From: Methanoplanus endosymbiosus
GTDB taxonomy: Archaea; Halobacteriota; Methanomicrobia; Methanomicrobiales; Methanomicrobiaceae
Reading direction: 5' to 3'
NCBI RefSeq assembly: GCF_024662215.1
Contig: NZ_CP096115.1
Location: forward strand, 992,001-1,056,000
DNA: 64,000 nucleotides
The first letter of the stretch is position 1, and every line of letters starts with the position of its first letter. Under the pieces are notes generated by a model. That model worked only from the letters and a program-made list of their open reading frames with translations. It made no database searches and had not been told where the DNA came from. Shown one piece after another: positions 38,162-46,915 of this stretch. A program made the translations under genes and the position numbers.

Positions 38162-38809
38162 ATGCATCATATTGACGTAAGCATCGAAAAAGATGTATTC
38201 GACGCTAACAACAAACTTGCACATAAGAACTTCCACAGACTGAAGGATAACAATATAAGGGCCATCGACCTTCTCGGCGCAATAGGATCAGGAAAGACAG
38301 CCCTCATAGAAAAAATAGTCCCGGAACTGAAGAAGAGAGGCATAAGAGCCGGAGCAATAGCAGGAGATGTCTGGGGAGACGACGACTTCAGAAGAATTGT
38401 CGATACCGGAATCCCGGCTGTAAACGCAAACACCGGAAAGGAATGCCACCTGGATGCACATCTGGTAGAGCATTCAATAGATAAACTTCCGCTTGAGGAT
38501 ATTGACATACTGTTCATCGAAAATGTCGGCAACATGGTCTGCCCCACCGACTTTCAGCTGGGCGCAGAGAAGAGAGTGGTTGTGATAAGCACAACCGAGG
38601 GCGACGATGTGGTAAATAAGCACCCTATGATGTTTAGAAACGGAAATATTGCAGTTATAAACAAGACAGATCTTGCAGAATACGTGGAATGCGACATATC
38701 GAGAATGGAAGATGACATACACAAATATAACCCCATAATGCCTATATTTAAGACCAATATGAAAACCGGAGACGGAATCTGCGAACTTGCGGATGAGATA
38801 CTCCGGTAA
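38162..38809 (+). CDS. hypB: hydrogenase nickel incorporation GTPase HypB
   Basis: GTPase that helps insert Ni into [NiFe] hydrogenases, working with HypA. Of the 215 residues, Walker A is GAIGSGKT (39-46), followed by AIAGDVWGDDDFRR, the metal-site region NTGKECHLDAHLVEHS, the switch FIENVGNMVCPTDFQLG and the base motif NKTD. It lacks an N-terminal His-rich nickel-storage tail beyond MHH, as usual in archaea. No other hyp gene is adjacent. Confidence 0.96.
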   Translation: MHHIDVSIEKDVFDANNKLAHKNFHRLKDNNIRAIDLLGAIGSGKTALIEKIVPELKKRGIRAGAIAGDVWGDDDFRRIVDTGIPAVNANTGKECHLDAHLVEHSIDKLPLEDIDILFIENVGNMVCPTDFQLGAEKRVVVISTTEGDDVVNKHPMMFRNGNIAVINKTDLAEYVECDISRMEDDIHKYNPIMPIFKTNMKTGDGICELADEILR

Positions 38810-38840
38810 CGTTTGCGGTTAGGTTAAATAATTTCAGGAT

Positions 38841-38921
38841 GAATATATATAGCAATTCAGGTGAATGGAAGAGTTGGCCAAAATCCGGCATTTCCGACTA
38901 CCAAATTATAACTTAAAGGTG
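38841..38921 (+). promoter_or_regulatory. promoter and ribosome site of the eS8 gene
   Basis: GAATATATATAGC at 38841-38853 is a strong archaeal TATA box. Transcription would start about 25 bases downstream, in the 38875 region. AGGTG at 38917-38921 lies 7 bases before the ATG of eS8. Confidence 0.6.
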
Positions 38922-38928
38922 TAATAAA

Positions 38929-39306
38929 ATGCTCTGGCAAGGTAAATCAGTAAGGTCAGCGACAGGAGGACGTGTCCACCTCTCACGCAAGAAGAGAAGA
39001 GTAGAAATCGGAAGAGCACCGGCAGAGACCGTAATCGGTGAAGACCGCCACAAGATCATCAGGACATTTGGCGGAAACCAGAAGGTCCGTTCACTCAGAG
39101 CAAATGTTGCAAATGTCTCAAATCCAAAGACAGGCGTAACACAGAAGGCTGAAATCAAGAATGTGGAAGAGAACAAAGCAAACCCGAACTATGTCCGCCG
39201 TAACCTTTTAACAAAAGGCGCAGTAATAAAGACAGATCTCGGCAAAGCTAAGGTAGTCTCAAGACCCGGTCAGGACGGCGTTGTAAACGCTGTTCTCATC
39301 GAATAA
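38929..39306 (+). CDS. rps8e: 30S ribosomal protein eS8
   Basis: Archaeal/eukaryotic-type small-subunit protein of 125 residues. Features: [15 protein letters not shown] start, [46 protein letters not shown] and [16 protein letters not shown]. All are family signatures and the length is standard. A T-run (39307-39315) directly after the stop may terminate the single-gene transcript. Confidence 0.97.
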   Translation: MLWQGKSVRSATGGRVHLSRKKRRVEIGRAPAETVIGEDRHKIIRTFGGNQKVRSLRANVANVSNPKTGVTQKAEIKNVEENKANPNYVRRNLLTKGAVIKTDLGKAKVVSRPGQDGVVNAVLIE

Positions 39307-39488
39307 TTTTTTTTACATTAACCGGAAAAATCCGGTTGTTTACGTTAAGCTGAAAAACATGAGCTCCGGCTCTCTTTTGAAACAGTTCAGATGTGCATTT
39401 TCTGCACCCAGACGGCATTTTAAATAATTTTAAAATAATGGTTTGAGTAACACGGCAGATATGCCGGAGAATTCCGGAGAAAAAAATC

Positions 39489-41414
39489 ATGAAAAAAAAT
39501 CTCCTGATACTGATAATTCTTACCCTTCTAATAGCAGATATCACAACAGCTTCATATCACCATGACGGAAATACCTATACGGTGGAAATTCCGTCAGGAT
39601 GGAGTCTCTTTTCACTGCCGGTAAATACTGAAGAGAATACCGCAGCAGAGATATTTAAGACAGACAGTACAGAGAGCATAAAGTCAGTTCTCGGCTGGGA
39701 CGGCAGTCACTGGTTTCAGCTCATGGAAAATGACAGGTTAAGCCCGTACACCGCCTATGCAGTACGTTCTGAATCAGATACAGAGATAACAGTTGTGGCA
39801 TCAGATCCACAGCCATACCCGTATGACTCGTTTATCTATGAAGGTTTTTCCCTCTTTGGAGCAGTCCAGATCCCCGGAAATGATTACAGCCTGAGTAACA
39901 TTCCGGTCAGCACCGCAGTGGAGGATCTCTATTCAGCACCAGACGGAGAGGGCTTCTTAAGAGTAGTAAGTCCACCCTACGGGCAGGATAGCTGGGAATA
40001 TATACGGGACTCAGATTCCGGAGAAGAAGAGAATATAGAGCCGTTTAAGGGCTACTGGATCGAGATGAAGAATGGAGGTCTCATCTCCGCCTGGTATGAC
40101 CGGAATAATTCCCCGTGGTCAGACGATGAGATACCAGGATGGGACTACTGGAATTTCACCGTGATGGACTATCTCGAAACAGTGAACAAAGACCATGCTA
40201 TGTCATTTGAGGAGTATCACGCTAAGATTATAGATTTCCTGAAAGTGAATAAGGTCAGCCGCTACATTATATACGTAACAGACCCGTCATTTCACGGTTT
40301 TGAATATTACGACCCGGATAATGTCCCCGTACCCGGATCTACCGAATCCTTCGTGAGTTTCCTGAATACAACAGCACACGAAGCTCCGCAGACCGAAATC
40401 GAGCTGATGATCGAATCAGATTCCTTTGCAGAGAGTGGGAGTCTTCCGGAAGGTTACCCGCCCCTGCCGGCACACTGGTACACTCTTCCAAATGCCCTTG
40501 AATGGTTCAGTAACATAGCCAATAATCCCGGACTGAAGAGTTCAGCAGTAAAGGGTATCACAATTGATCCTGACCAGGACAATGCCGCAGGAAAACGTCA
40601 GGTCATAGACTATGTTGACTATTATAAATATGACAACAACCTCACAGCGTTCAGAACCGGAATGGCACTCGGAATAGATGAGAAGTCCACAACAATGTGG
40701 GGCATACGAAGGCTCACTGAAATTCCGGATTACAGAGACGGGGACAGTTCGCCAAAACTACAGACTGCGTACCTTGAGGCATACTATTACCCGTCGTTTT
40801 ATTACTGGATGCAGGATGAAACAGGACCAAGAGATCCCCTCCAGGCAGCGGTTTACTTCCACAGGGCCATGAAGGACCAGTCATATGTCCCGGGCACAGG
40901 CATGATAACCTGCAATGGCGGACATTCACCATTTAGTGTATTCGGAGAGGGCACAGATTTTACCAATTATACACAATATCCTGACGGGCAGACGGTGAAC
41001 CTGATTATGAGATCAGGAGAATATGTTCCGGAGATGAGTGCCGGAAGCTGGAAGGTCAGTGAGAGGACATCAGCAACTGAAATGAAGATGACAGGTGCAC
41101 CAGAGGTTACCGGGCCTGACTACCACCATTTCATCAGGGGCGAGATTCCGCTCACCTATACCTTTGAGCCGTTTGATGAGGATATGGTAAGCAGAGTACA
41201 GATTATGTTCTCCTTTGAATATCCAAACGGAAATCACTTCTTCGGGAACTGGGAGAAGGACGATTTCCTTGAATTTATGTATTATCTGAAAGAAGAGGAT
41301 AAGAAGGACCCAATATTTCATACGGCTGACGGAAGTGGCATTGAATTTCCGGACAACTACGCCATATTTGATACGTATTTTTTAAATGAGGCATGGGGAG
41401 GTATTATTACCTGA
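39489..41414 (+). CDS. large exported protein, function unknown
   Basis: Secreted protein of 641 residues. A signal peptide (KKNLLILIILTLLIADITTAS) is followed by a first domain (about 25-200) with repeated WSLFSLPVN and EGFSLFGAVQIPGN segments, resembling the beta-rich S-layer-associated 'GWSLFSLP' type. A larger domain (about 215-520) with many aromatic residues could be a TIM-barrel-like enzyme domain (GITIDPDQDNAAGKRQVIDYVDYY). The C-terminal part (about 530-641) is beta-rich. There is no sorting tail or membrane anchor. GGAGA-type site before ATG. Not assigned to a family. Confidence 0.75.
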   Translation: MKKNLLILIILTLLIADITTASYHHDGNTYTVEIPSGWSLFSLPVNTEENTAAEIFKTDSTESIKSVLGWDGSHWFQLMENDRLSPYTAYAVRSESDTEITVVASDPQPYPYDSFIYEGFSLFGAVQIPGNDYSLSNIPVSTAVEDLYSAPDGEGFLRVVSPPYGQDSWEYIRDSDSGEEENIEPFKGYWIEMKNGGLISAWYDRNNSPWSDDEIPGWDYWNFTVMDYLETVNKDHAMSFEEYHAKIIDFLKVNKVSRYIIYVTDPSFHGFEYYDPDNVPVPGSTESFVSFLNTTAHEAPQTEIELMIESDSFAESGSLPEGYPPLPAHWYTLPNALEWFSNIANNPGLKSSAVKGITIDPDQDNAAGKRQVIDYVDYYKYDNNLTAFRTGMALGIDEKSTTMWGIRRLTEIPDYRDGDSSPKLQTAYLEAYYYPSFYYWMQDETGPRDPLQAAVYFHRAMKDQSYVPGTGMITCNGGHSPFSVFGEGTDFTNYTQYPDGQTVNLIMRSGEYVPEMSAGSWKVSERTSATEMKMTGAPEVTGPDYHHFIRGEIPLTYTFEPFDEDMVSRVQIMFSFEYPNGNHFFGNWEKDDFLEFMYYLKEEDKKDPIFHTADGSGIEFPDNYAIFDTYFLNEAWGGIIT

Positions 41415-41524
41415 ATGAGATGAGATCAAAGATCACCTTTTTTAGCAGGTCGTATGAAACTTTTTTTCCAGAAAAACTTCGCTTCATGAAGTATATATAA
41501 AAAAAGATCTTAATACTCCTTATA

Positions 41525-41941
41525 ATGCGCAGAATATATCACAGATTTCCACTCAGATGTGACCTTGACTTTGATATTGAAATGTCCTTTTATGACGCAA
41601 TTTCAAAGGTTATCAGCCTGAACAATACACATACCACATCAAAGAGGGGTGAGGATCTGGTTAAGCTTGCTGTACAGGTGGATGTTGCGGACAGAAAGAC
41701 AAACATGATCAGTGTCGATGAAGTGCCCGATCTTGCAGAGGTATCAACTGATACGGTGGATTTCAGGATAAACCTCATTGAAACTATCCTTACAGGAGAC
41801 AGAAGAATCCCGCGGGCCGGGACATCATACCTGCTTAAGGTCAGGGAAAACGGCATGATAACACAGTGCTTCATTGTAAAGGAGGGGACTTCAGGGGACA
41901 CTGATGCCTTCGATATAAAGAAGATGATTAAGGGTGAATAA
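41525..41941 (+). CDS. conserved-looking hypothetical protein
   Basis: Unrecognised 138-residue soluble alpha/beta protein (FYDAISKVISLNNTHTTSKRGEDL..., DFRINLIETILTGDRRIPRAGTSYLL). A TATA-like AAGTATATATAAA at 41488-41500 is a good promoter about 25 bases upstream of the ATG, giving a nearly leaderless mRNA. Its 3' end overlaps the DUF2240 gene, so the two are cotranscribed. Confidence 0.7.
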   Translation: MRRIYHRFPLRCDLDFDIEMSFYDAISKVISLNNTHTTSKRGEDLVKLAVQVDVADRKTNMISVDEVPDLAEVSTDTVDFRINLIETILTGDRRIPRAGTSYLLKVRENGMITQCFIVKEGTSGDTDAFDIKKMIKGE

Positions 41942-42410
41942 ATTTAAGCCCATGCTGAAGCAGACCATCGCCTCACCCTTTAAGAGCATGAGAAAGGGTG
42001 GGCTGAAAAAAAATGAGATCATATACTACCTGACCCTTGACCGGAGATGGATGAATAAGGATCAGGCTGAGAAGCTGATTACAATAGGCCTTGAAGAGGG
42101 CCTGTTAACAAAGGAGAAGGATCTATTATCCCCGGCCTTTGATGCAGCATCTGTTGAGATACCAATAGGTTTTAAACCCGGATCTGAGATCCTTAAGAGA
42201 CGCGATCCTGTGGAGGAGATCTTAGGCAGGATTGCGGAGAAGAATAAAACTGAAATTTCAGTTGTGACGGCTGAGATGAATGAAATTATCAGGGTCAGTT
42301 TTGACGGGCATCTAAGCGCAGCTGCCGCATCTGTGATTATTGCACGGAAATATGGTGTTCCCTTTGAGGAATACCTTACAGAGCTTAAAAAACAGGCTAA
42401 ATCTGCCTGA
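41934..42410 (+). CDS. DUF2240 family protein
   Basis: The 158-residue archaeal protein has an N-terminal winged-helix-like segment (ASPFKSMRKGGLKKNEIIYYLTLDRRWMNKDQAEKLI) and a downstream DPVEEILGRIA...ISVVTAEMNEI part, matching DUF2240. Function unknown; the family is restricted to Archaea. The GTG start overlaps the previous gene by 8 bases; ATG 41952 is an alternative. Confidence 0.8.
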   Translation: MNKFKPMLKQTIASPFKSMRKGGLKKNEIIYYLTLDRRWMNKDQAEKLITIGLEEGLLTKEKDLLSPAFDAASVEIPIGFKPGSEILKRRDPVEEILGRIAEKNKTEISVVTAEMNEIIRVSFDGHLSAAAASVIIARKYGVPFEEYLTELKKQAKSA

Positions 42411-42442
42411 AATAAACTCCTTAAAATAAAAAAATATCGTAT

Positions 42443-42847
42443 TTATTCTGCTGCAGCTTCTGCCTCTTCAGGGGCAAAGTATGCTGCGAGTTCTTTCTGT
42501 CCGTATTCTACAACTTTTGCGTTGATCTGAACGAAATCTGCTGTTATCTCAGATGCACGGATCGTCTTTCTCTGACGCTGTCCGTCATAGGTAGGGCGGA
42601 ATCCTGTGCTCTCGGAGAGAAGAAGTTTCCTCTTGCCTGCACCAGGGAGATCCTTTCTTGCCGGAATTCCGGTTCTGTCGGTTGCACCTGTAAGTTCAAT
42701 CTTATATCCCTCAAATCCAAGTGCATCTGCACTGACTGTCTCTCCGAGCTTCTTGCCCATTAATGCGCCTGCCATTGCACCTGCGGCCTCAACTTTATAG
42801 GACATGCCGGTCTTTGGGTCGGACAGGACTACTTTGAAATCTGCCAT
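42443..42847 (-). CDS. rps6e: 30S ribosomal protein eS6
   Basis: The 134-residue protein matches archaeal eS6: MADFKVVLSDPKTGMSYKVE, GKKLGETVSADALGFEGYKIELTGATDRTGIPARKDLPG, LLLSESTGFRPTYDGQRQRKTIRG-type. It has an acidic Ala/Glu tail instead of the long eukaryotic C-terminal helix. It lies 57 bases downstream of infB, which is transcribed towards it; eS6 and aIF5B are neighbours in many archaea. Confidence 0.97.
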   Translation of the reverse strand: MADFKVVLSDPKTGMSYKVEAAGAMAGALMGKKLGETVSADALGFEGYKIELTGATDRTGIPARKDLPGAGKRKLLLSESTGFRPTYDGQRQRKTIRASEITADFVQINAKVVEYGQKELAAYFAPEEAEAAAE

Positions 42848-42904
42848 TGATAATATACTCCAATATTTAGTTCTCTATTATTTTGGATTGTAACATTAAA
42901 AATG

Positions 42905-44707
42905 CTACTTACCCCAGAAGGGATCTTCTTTTCTTTTTATGTTTGTAAACTCTTCCAAAACATCGGCCATACTTGCGTTTAAGTGTGAAAGCATCTCAGT
43001 TTCAAGGACTTTTACGTGGCGCTCCGGAATTTCGACATAAAGAGTGTCGCCGACATCAATCTGACGGCCGACAGTTGCACCTTCAATTGATATTGCAACC
43101 TCTTTTCCCTCATGCGCCTCCTGGATATTGTCCTGACCCGACTTCATCTGTTTGAGTTTTCCGATTCTCCTGCCATCCCTCAATACGAGGTTTACTCCGG
43201 TTGTGAGCTTGCCGCCAAGCACCCTCACACCCACGACTGCCGGGTTGCTCTGCCGGAAAACACAGTCCGGAAGAAGGGAGATCTTTGCAGGCATGATGAT
43301 CTTTTCAAAACTCTGCTTCTCCATCTCACGCCTTGTCTTCTCCTCCCATTCCACGTAGTCGTCTATCAGGTGATAAATGACCGCACTCTCAAAGAGCTGG
43401 ACATTGCCTTTTTCTGCAAGTGAGTCTATCGCATCCGGAAGAAGGGGTGTATTGAATGCAAGGAGGACAGATCGTAATGGATCGCGGATTGTTGCGACCT
43501 CGATTATATCATGCCTGCTTACAGGGCCGACTTCTGCCCTGAAGACCGGGATTTCATGCTTCTCAAGCTCTTTTGAAAGTGCTTCAAGTGCACCGATGGT
43601 ATCTGCCTTGATGAATATGCCGTCATCTGAGAGTTTTACCTCGATGTCTTCCATCTCATGGCGGACAGATTCGATAATTTCGTCCCGGTCTCCTCTGATA
43701 ACCCTGAAAGGTGATCCGGCAACTGCACCGTCAAGTCCCGGCGCTGCGACCTTAATTCCCCTTGCGGCATTGACGGACTTTACACGCTCGAATTTGTCCT
43801 CGGTCAGGATCTCCTGCATCGGCCTTGGCTGAAGCAGGGATCTCACCTTTGTTGTGATGACCTCATTTTCTCCTCCGACTGCTATCTCGTCTCCGACTTT
43901 GAGTTTACCGTCATAGAGGATTACATCAAGTGTTATGCCAAGTCCTTTCTCTTCCTTCACTTCAAGGACAGTGCCGCAACCAGGCCCTTCAACGGTGAGT
44001 GCGAGGTTTTCTGTCATATAACGCTGGGCAAGACCTATCATGACCATTAAAAGGTCAGGGATACCTTCCCCGGTTATGCCGCTTACCGGCACTATTGCTA
44101 CATTCTTCTGGAAGTCCGATATTCTGTCGTACCTTTCGCAGTTAATTCCTCTCTCCGAGAGATTTCCGACAAGCTCATAGATCTTTGTCTCAAGCATCGT
44201 CTGGACTCTCTCGTTCTGTGCTTTGTAGCAGGCAGCAAAGGGTGCGTTCTCGTTTATGCGCCAGCCGTGGATCCTGTCAACCTTTGTCGCCGCAACAACG
44301 AAGGGTGTTTTGTAGGATTTGAGGATCTCAAGGGCTTCGATGGTCTGGGGCTGAAAGCCTTCATTGATGTCAGCAACGAGAATTGCCATGTCAGCGAGTG
44401 CACCGCCCCTTGAACGGAGTGTTGTGAAGGCGTGGTGTCCCGGCGTGTCGATGAATAACAGACCAGGGACATCGAAACTCATTTTGCCTTTTGTTCCGCT
44501 CATCTCCTCTATTGCATCGAGAGGAACAATTGTTGCACCGATGTGCTGGGTGATTGCGCCGGCCTCCTTGTTTACTACCGAAGATCCCCTTATCCTGTCA
44601 AGCAGGGATGTCTTGCCATGATCGACATGCCCAAGTACGCAGACAATCGGTGTTCTGATCGATCCCTGTGCTTCTGAGTTCCCTGATTTCTTCTTCTTTT
44701 TTGCCAT
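42905..44707 (-). CDS. infB: translation initiation factor aIF5B
   Basis: GTPase promoting ribosomal subunit joining. Of 600 residues, G1 is GHVDHGKT (26-33), G3 DTPGH, G4 ATKVDR (NKxD variant), followed by the beta-barrel domain II, domain III (IFIKADTIGALEALSKELE) and the C-terminal helix plus domain IV (MPAKISLLPDCVFRQSNPAVVGV). Length is normal and no intein is present at the P-loop. The start at 44707 (MAKKKKKSG) has GGAGGGG six bases upstream; the in-frame ATG at 44722 lies before that site and is not used. Confidence 0.97.
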   Translation of the reverse strand: MAKKKKKSGNSEAQGSIRTPIVCVLGHVDHGKTSLLDRIRGSSVVNKEAGAITQHIGATIVPLDAIEEMSGTKGKMSFDVPGLLFIDTPGHHAFTTLRSRGGALADMAILVADINEGFQPQTIEALEILKSYKTPFVVAATKVDRIHGWRINENAPFAACYKAQNERVQTMLETKIYELVGNLSERGINCERYDRISDFQKNVAIVPVSGITGEGIPDLLMVMIGLAQRYMTENLALTVEGPGCGTVLEVKEEKGLGITLDVILYDGKLKVGDEIAVGGENEVITTKVRSLLQPRPMQEILTEDKFERVKSVNAARGIKVAAPGLDGAVAGSPFRVIRGDRDEIIESVRHEMEDIEVKLSDDGIFIKADTIGALEALSKELEKHEIPVFRAEVGPVSRHDIIEVATIRDPLRSVLLAFNTPLLPDAIDSLAEKGNVQLFESAVIYHLIDDYVEWEEKTRREMEKQSFEKIIMPAKISLLPDCVFRQSNPAVVGVRVLGGKLTTGVNLVLRDGRRIGKLKQMKSGQDNIQEAHEGKEVAISIEGATVGRQIDVGDTLYVEIPERHVKVLETEMLSHLNASMADVLEEFTNIKRKEDPFWGK

Positions 44708-45217
44708 ATTGTTCCCCTCCAAAAAATTTGGGTTTTCTGAATTCTTCTCTGTTTTACCACACAGGCATTTTTTTAGACATAGAGCCGGTTATAGCTGTTA
44801 AATGTGTATGCTCATTTAAGCATGCAGATTTAATTCTGCACCAGTATTCCGGCAATATGCAGACTGTTTCTCATTATAAGCTTAAACTTTTTAAAATGTT
44901 CTGTGAGTGCAAACTTTTGTATCTATATATACGTACACAAAAAGATATTAGACTATGCAATTCAGATGATATTGCCACAGAATTCCGGATAGTTTCAACT
45001 CTTATTTCTGCCGGAATTTCATTGCCAAAGATCAGTTATAATAAAGGTGCAGGGTTGCTGATCTTTTTGACCTGAAAAGGATACTGAATTTGCCATTTTA
45101 CTCCGGCGCTCTCCTCCGGAAGCAGAATGCCGCCTGAAATATCAGATTCTGCCGGACAATTCCGGGACAAAATGAAAATATTAATTAACCAGCGAGGACA
45201 ATGTTTGTAAGCAACAT
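44708..45217. other. intergenic region between infB and tRNA-His
   Basis: About 510 AT-rich bases. An open frame on the plus strand from 44668 to 45075 overlaps the infB start, has no ribosome site and reads like random sequence, so it is not called. A TATA-like AAAATATTAATTAA at 45173-45187 fits the tRNA-His promoter. Nothing else is seen. Confidence 0.5.
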
Positions 45218-45290
45218 GCCGGGGTAGGGTAGTTGGATATCCTCAGGGATTGTGGCTCCCTGGACTCGGGTTCAAATCTCGGCCCCGGCC
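45218..45290 (+). tRNA. tRNA-His (anticodon GTG)
   Basis: Cloverleaf: acceptor GCCGGGG/CCCCGGC, anticodon stem AGGGA/TCCCT with loop TTGTGGC (anticodon GTG), T arm TCGGG/CTCGG around TTCAAAT, discriminator C73 as required for tRNA-His. The base before position 1 is T, so the G at -1 is not encoded. CCA is not encoded. A T-run at 45296-45303 follows and may end transcription. This gene marks the left edge of the accessory island. Confidence 0.93.
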
Positions 45291-45340
45291 TCATTGTTTT
45301 TTTGTTACTTTTCTGATTCTTTTGCCTGCGGAATTTCATA

Positions 45341-45640
45341 TCAATACTTCTAAAAAATATTCTGCTCCGGTTATGGTAAATCTCCGGCAGATGGGCAGAG
45401 CCTAAGACAGAGATGTTTTAAAACCGGGATATCCCCGGACATAATGATAAGTATAATTTCCCGGATTATTGAAAACAACTGCGGGAAGACTGACAAAAAT
45501 AATTGTGACAATAGAAATAAGGTGATGCCTCAATAGAATAACTATAGTACGGGGTCATCAACATAAGATAATAAACACACATAATATTTATTCCTCTGCC
45601 ATCAACGCTGCCATAAGAAGAAGAGAACAATGAAATATGT
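45341..45640 (+). repeat. direct repeat copy A (about 300 bp), left of vapBC
   Basis: The stretch from about 45341 (ATCAATACTTCTAAAAAATA) to about 45640 is repeated at about 46635-46915 with many identical blocks: CTCCGGTTATGGTAAAT, AACTGCGGGAAGACTGAC, AAGGTGATGCCTCAATAGAA, TAACTATAGTACGGGGTCAT, AAACACACATAATATTTATT, CCATAAGAAGAAGAGA. It codes for nothing obvious. It contains a GGTGATGCCTC / GGGGTCATCAAC inverted arm pair that is better preserved in copy B. Confidence 0.85.
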
Positions 45641-45825
45641 AAATTCTGAAATGCCGGAACCGGTAGTAAATGGATTCATGGAAATGGGAAATCAATCACT
45701 TCAACTGAGGGATTCCTGAGGCAAATATAGCAGTTTAATCCCCATATCAATCTTTTTTTAAAAAATATTCAGAATAATTACTTTAATCAAAACCATTATA
45801 TATTCATATATAACTATATATGATC

Positions 45826-46035
45826 ATGTCCAAAACGGTCAGCCTTTCAGACGAAGCATACGACAGACTGAAGAAATGGAAAAGTAATGACGATGAGAGT
45901 TTTTCAAGTGTTGTTTTAAGAACCATTCCAAGTGTTGCAACTCCTGAAGAACTGCGTGAAGCTATTAATAAATTTAAAGGCCGTCTTTCTGATGAAGATG
46001 CCGACATAATGACAAAGAGTGTTGAAGAGGATTGA
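45826..46035 (+). CDS. vapB: VapB-type antitoxin (UPF0330/DUF217)
   Basis: Antitoxin of 69 residues: N-terminal DNA-binding SKTVSLSDEAYDRLKKWK (ribbon-helix-helix/AbrB-like of the archaeal DUF217 family), then an acidic toxin-binding tail (LREAINKFKGRLSDEDADIMTK). It directly abuts the VapC gene, with no gap. A TATA-rich run at 45796-45818 overlaps the start region, so the promoter is tight and probably autoregulated by the complex. ATG 45820 is an alternative start. Confidence 0.88.
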   Translation: MSKTVSLSDEAYDRLKKWKSNDDESFSSVVLRTIPSVATPEELREAINKFKGRLSDEDADIMTKSVEED

Positions 46036-46464
46036 ATGATTATTTTTGACAGCACTTTTTTAATAGATCTAATCAGAAGTCAAAATAACATCAAACATAA
46101 GAAGGCTGTGACTTTCCTTGAAGAAGTAATAAAAAGCGGTAAAAACTTCAATACAACCTTTGTAAATGTCTATGAATTATATAAAGGAGCCTACAAAACA
46201 GAAGATGTCAATGAGTCAATAGAAAGAATAAAAGAAGTTTTAAGTGTTATACCGGTACTTAAGCATTCGGAAAAATACTATTCACTCTATGGGGAAATAT
46301 CATCAGAATTAGAAAAGAACGGAACACCTATCGGAAAATTTGATGAACTTGTTGCAACCATTGTAATCTGTCAGAGTGCCAAAAATCCAGATGTAAAACT
46401 TGTCACTAACAACACTAAGGATTTCATAAGAGTTCTTCCACCTTCCAAAATATTAAACCACTAA
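46036..46464 (+). CDS. vapC: VapC-type PIN-domain ribonuclease toxin
   Basis: The 142-residue PIN toxin retains all acidic active-site positions: Asp5 (FDSTFLIDL), Glu47 (VNVYELYKG), Asp103 (GKFDELVA) and Asp129 in TNNTKDF. Family members cut tRNA or rRNA when freed from VapB. Because the active site is intact, the module is likely functional. It is followed by a GC-rich hairpin, and the whole operon lies between two ~300-bp direct repeats. Confidence 0.92.
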   Translation: MIIFDSTFLIDLIRSQNNIKHKKAVTFLEEVIKSGKNFNTTFVNVYELYKGAYKTEDVNESIERIKEVLSVIPVLKHSEKYYSLYGEISSELEKNGTPIGKFDELVATIVICQSAKNPDVKLVTNNTKDFIRVLPPSKILNH

Positions 46465-46520
46465 ACTTTCTTTTTAGAATATACGCCCCGGAACATCATG
46501 TAAGTGAGTCCACCGACAGC

Positions 46521-46539
46521 ACCCCCTAATGCGGGGGGT
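46521..46539 (+). terminator. GC-rich hairpin after vapC
   Basis: ACCCCC (46521-46526) and GGGGGGT (46533-46539) form a perfect stem around a TAATGC loop, very GC-rich for this AT-rich area. No T-run follows immediately, so it may be a processing or recombination structure rather than a terminator. It lies between vapC and repeat copy B. Confidence 0.45.
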
Positions 46540-46628
46540 CTTCGGATAAAGGAACTGAACTTTAAGTCTGACTATCAGCCCCGGACTTTATTTATATGGT
46601 GTTATTTTATTCTTTTACACTCAGATTA

Positions 46629-46915
46629 TCATATCAATACTTCCGGAAAATATTCTGCTCCGGTTACGGTAAATTTCCGGCAGACGGGGATCATACATGC
46701 CTCAGAGCCGATATAGCTCAGGATATAATGATAAGCAGAATAGCTCATATTATTGAAAAAAAACTGCGGGAAGACTGACAATAAGAATAATAATAAAAAT
46801 AAGGTGATGCCTCAATAGAATAACTATAGTACGAGGTCATCACCATAAAATAATAAACACACATAATATTTATTATTTTGCCATCAGCGGCACCATAAGA
46901 AGAAGAGATCAATAA
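46629..46915 (+). repeat. direct repeat copy B, right of vapBC
   Basis: Second copy of the ~300-bp element at 45341. Its best-preserved part is an inverted repeat GGTGATGCCTC (46803-46813) / GAGGTCATCACC (46833-46844) with a one-base bulge and a loop AATAGAATAACTATAGTAC. A short frame here ends IISRIAHIIEKKLRED-type and is broken in copy A, so it is not called as a gene. About 1.29 kb separates the two copies, enclosing vapBC. Confidence 0.85.

Noticed and set aside
42905-44707. Intein in aIF5B
   Set aside because: The P-loop is uninterrupted and the length is normal.
44668-45075. 135-residue plus-strand frame upstream of tRNA-His
   Set aside because: It overlaps the infB start and ribosome site, and the sequence is not protein-like.
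46504-46778. Two short frames in and before repeat copy B
   Set aside because: They cover the GC-rich hairpin and repeat; the equivalent frame is broken in copy A.
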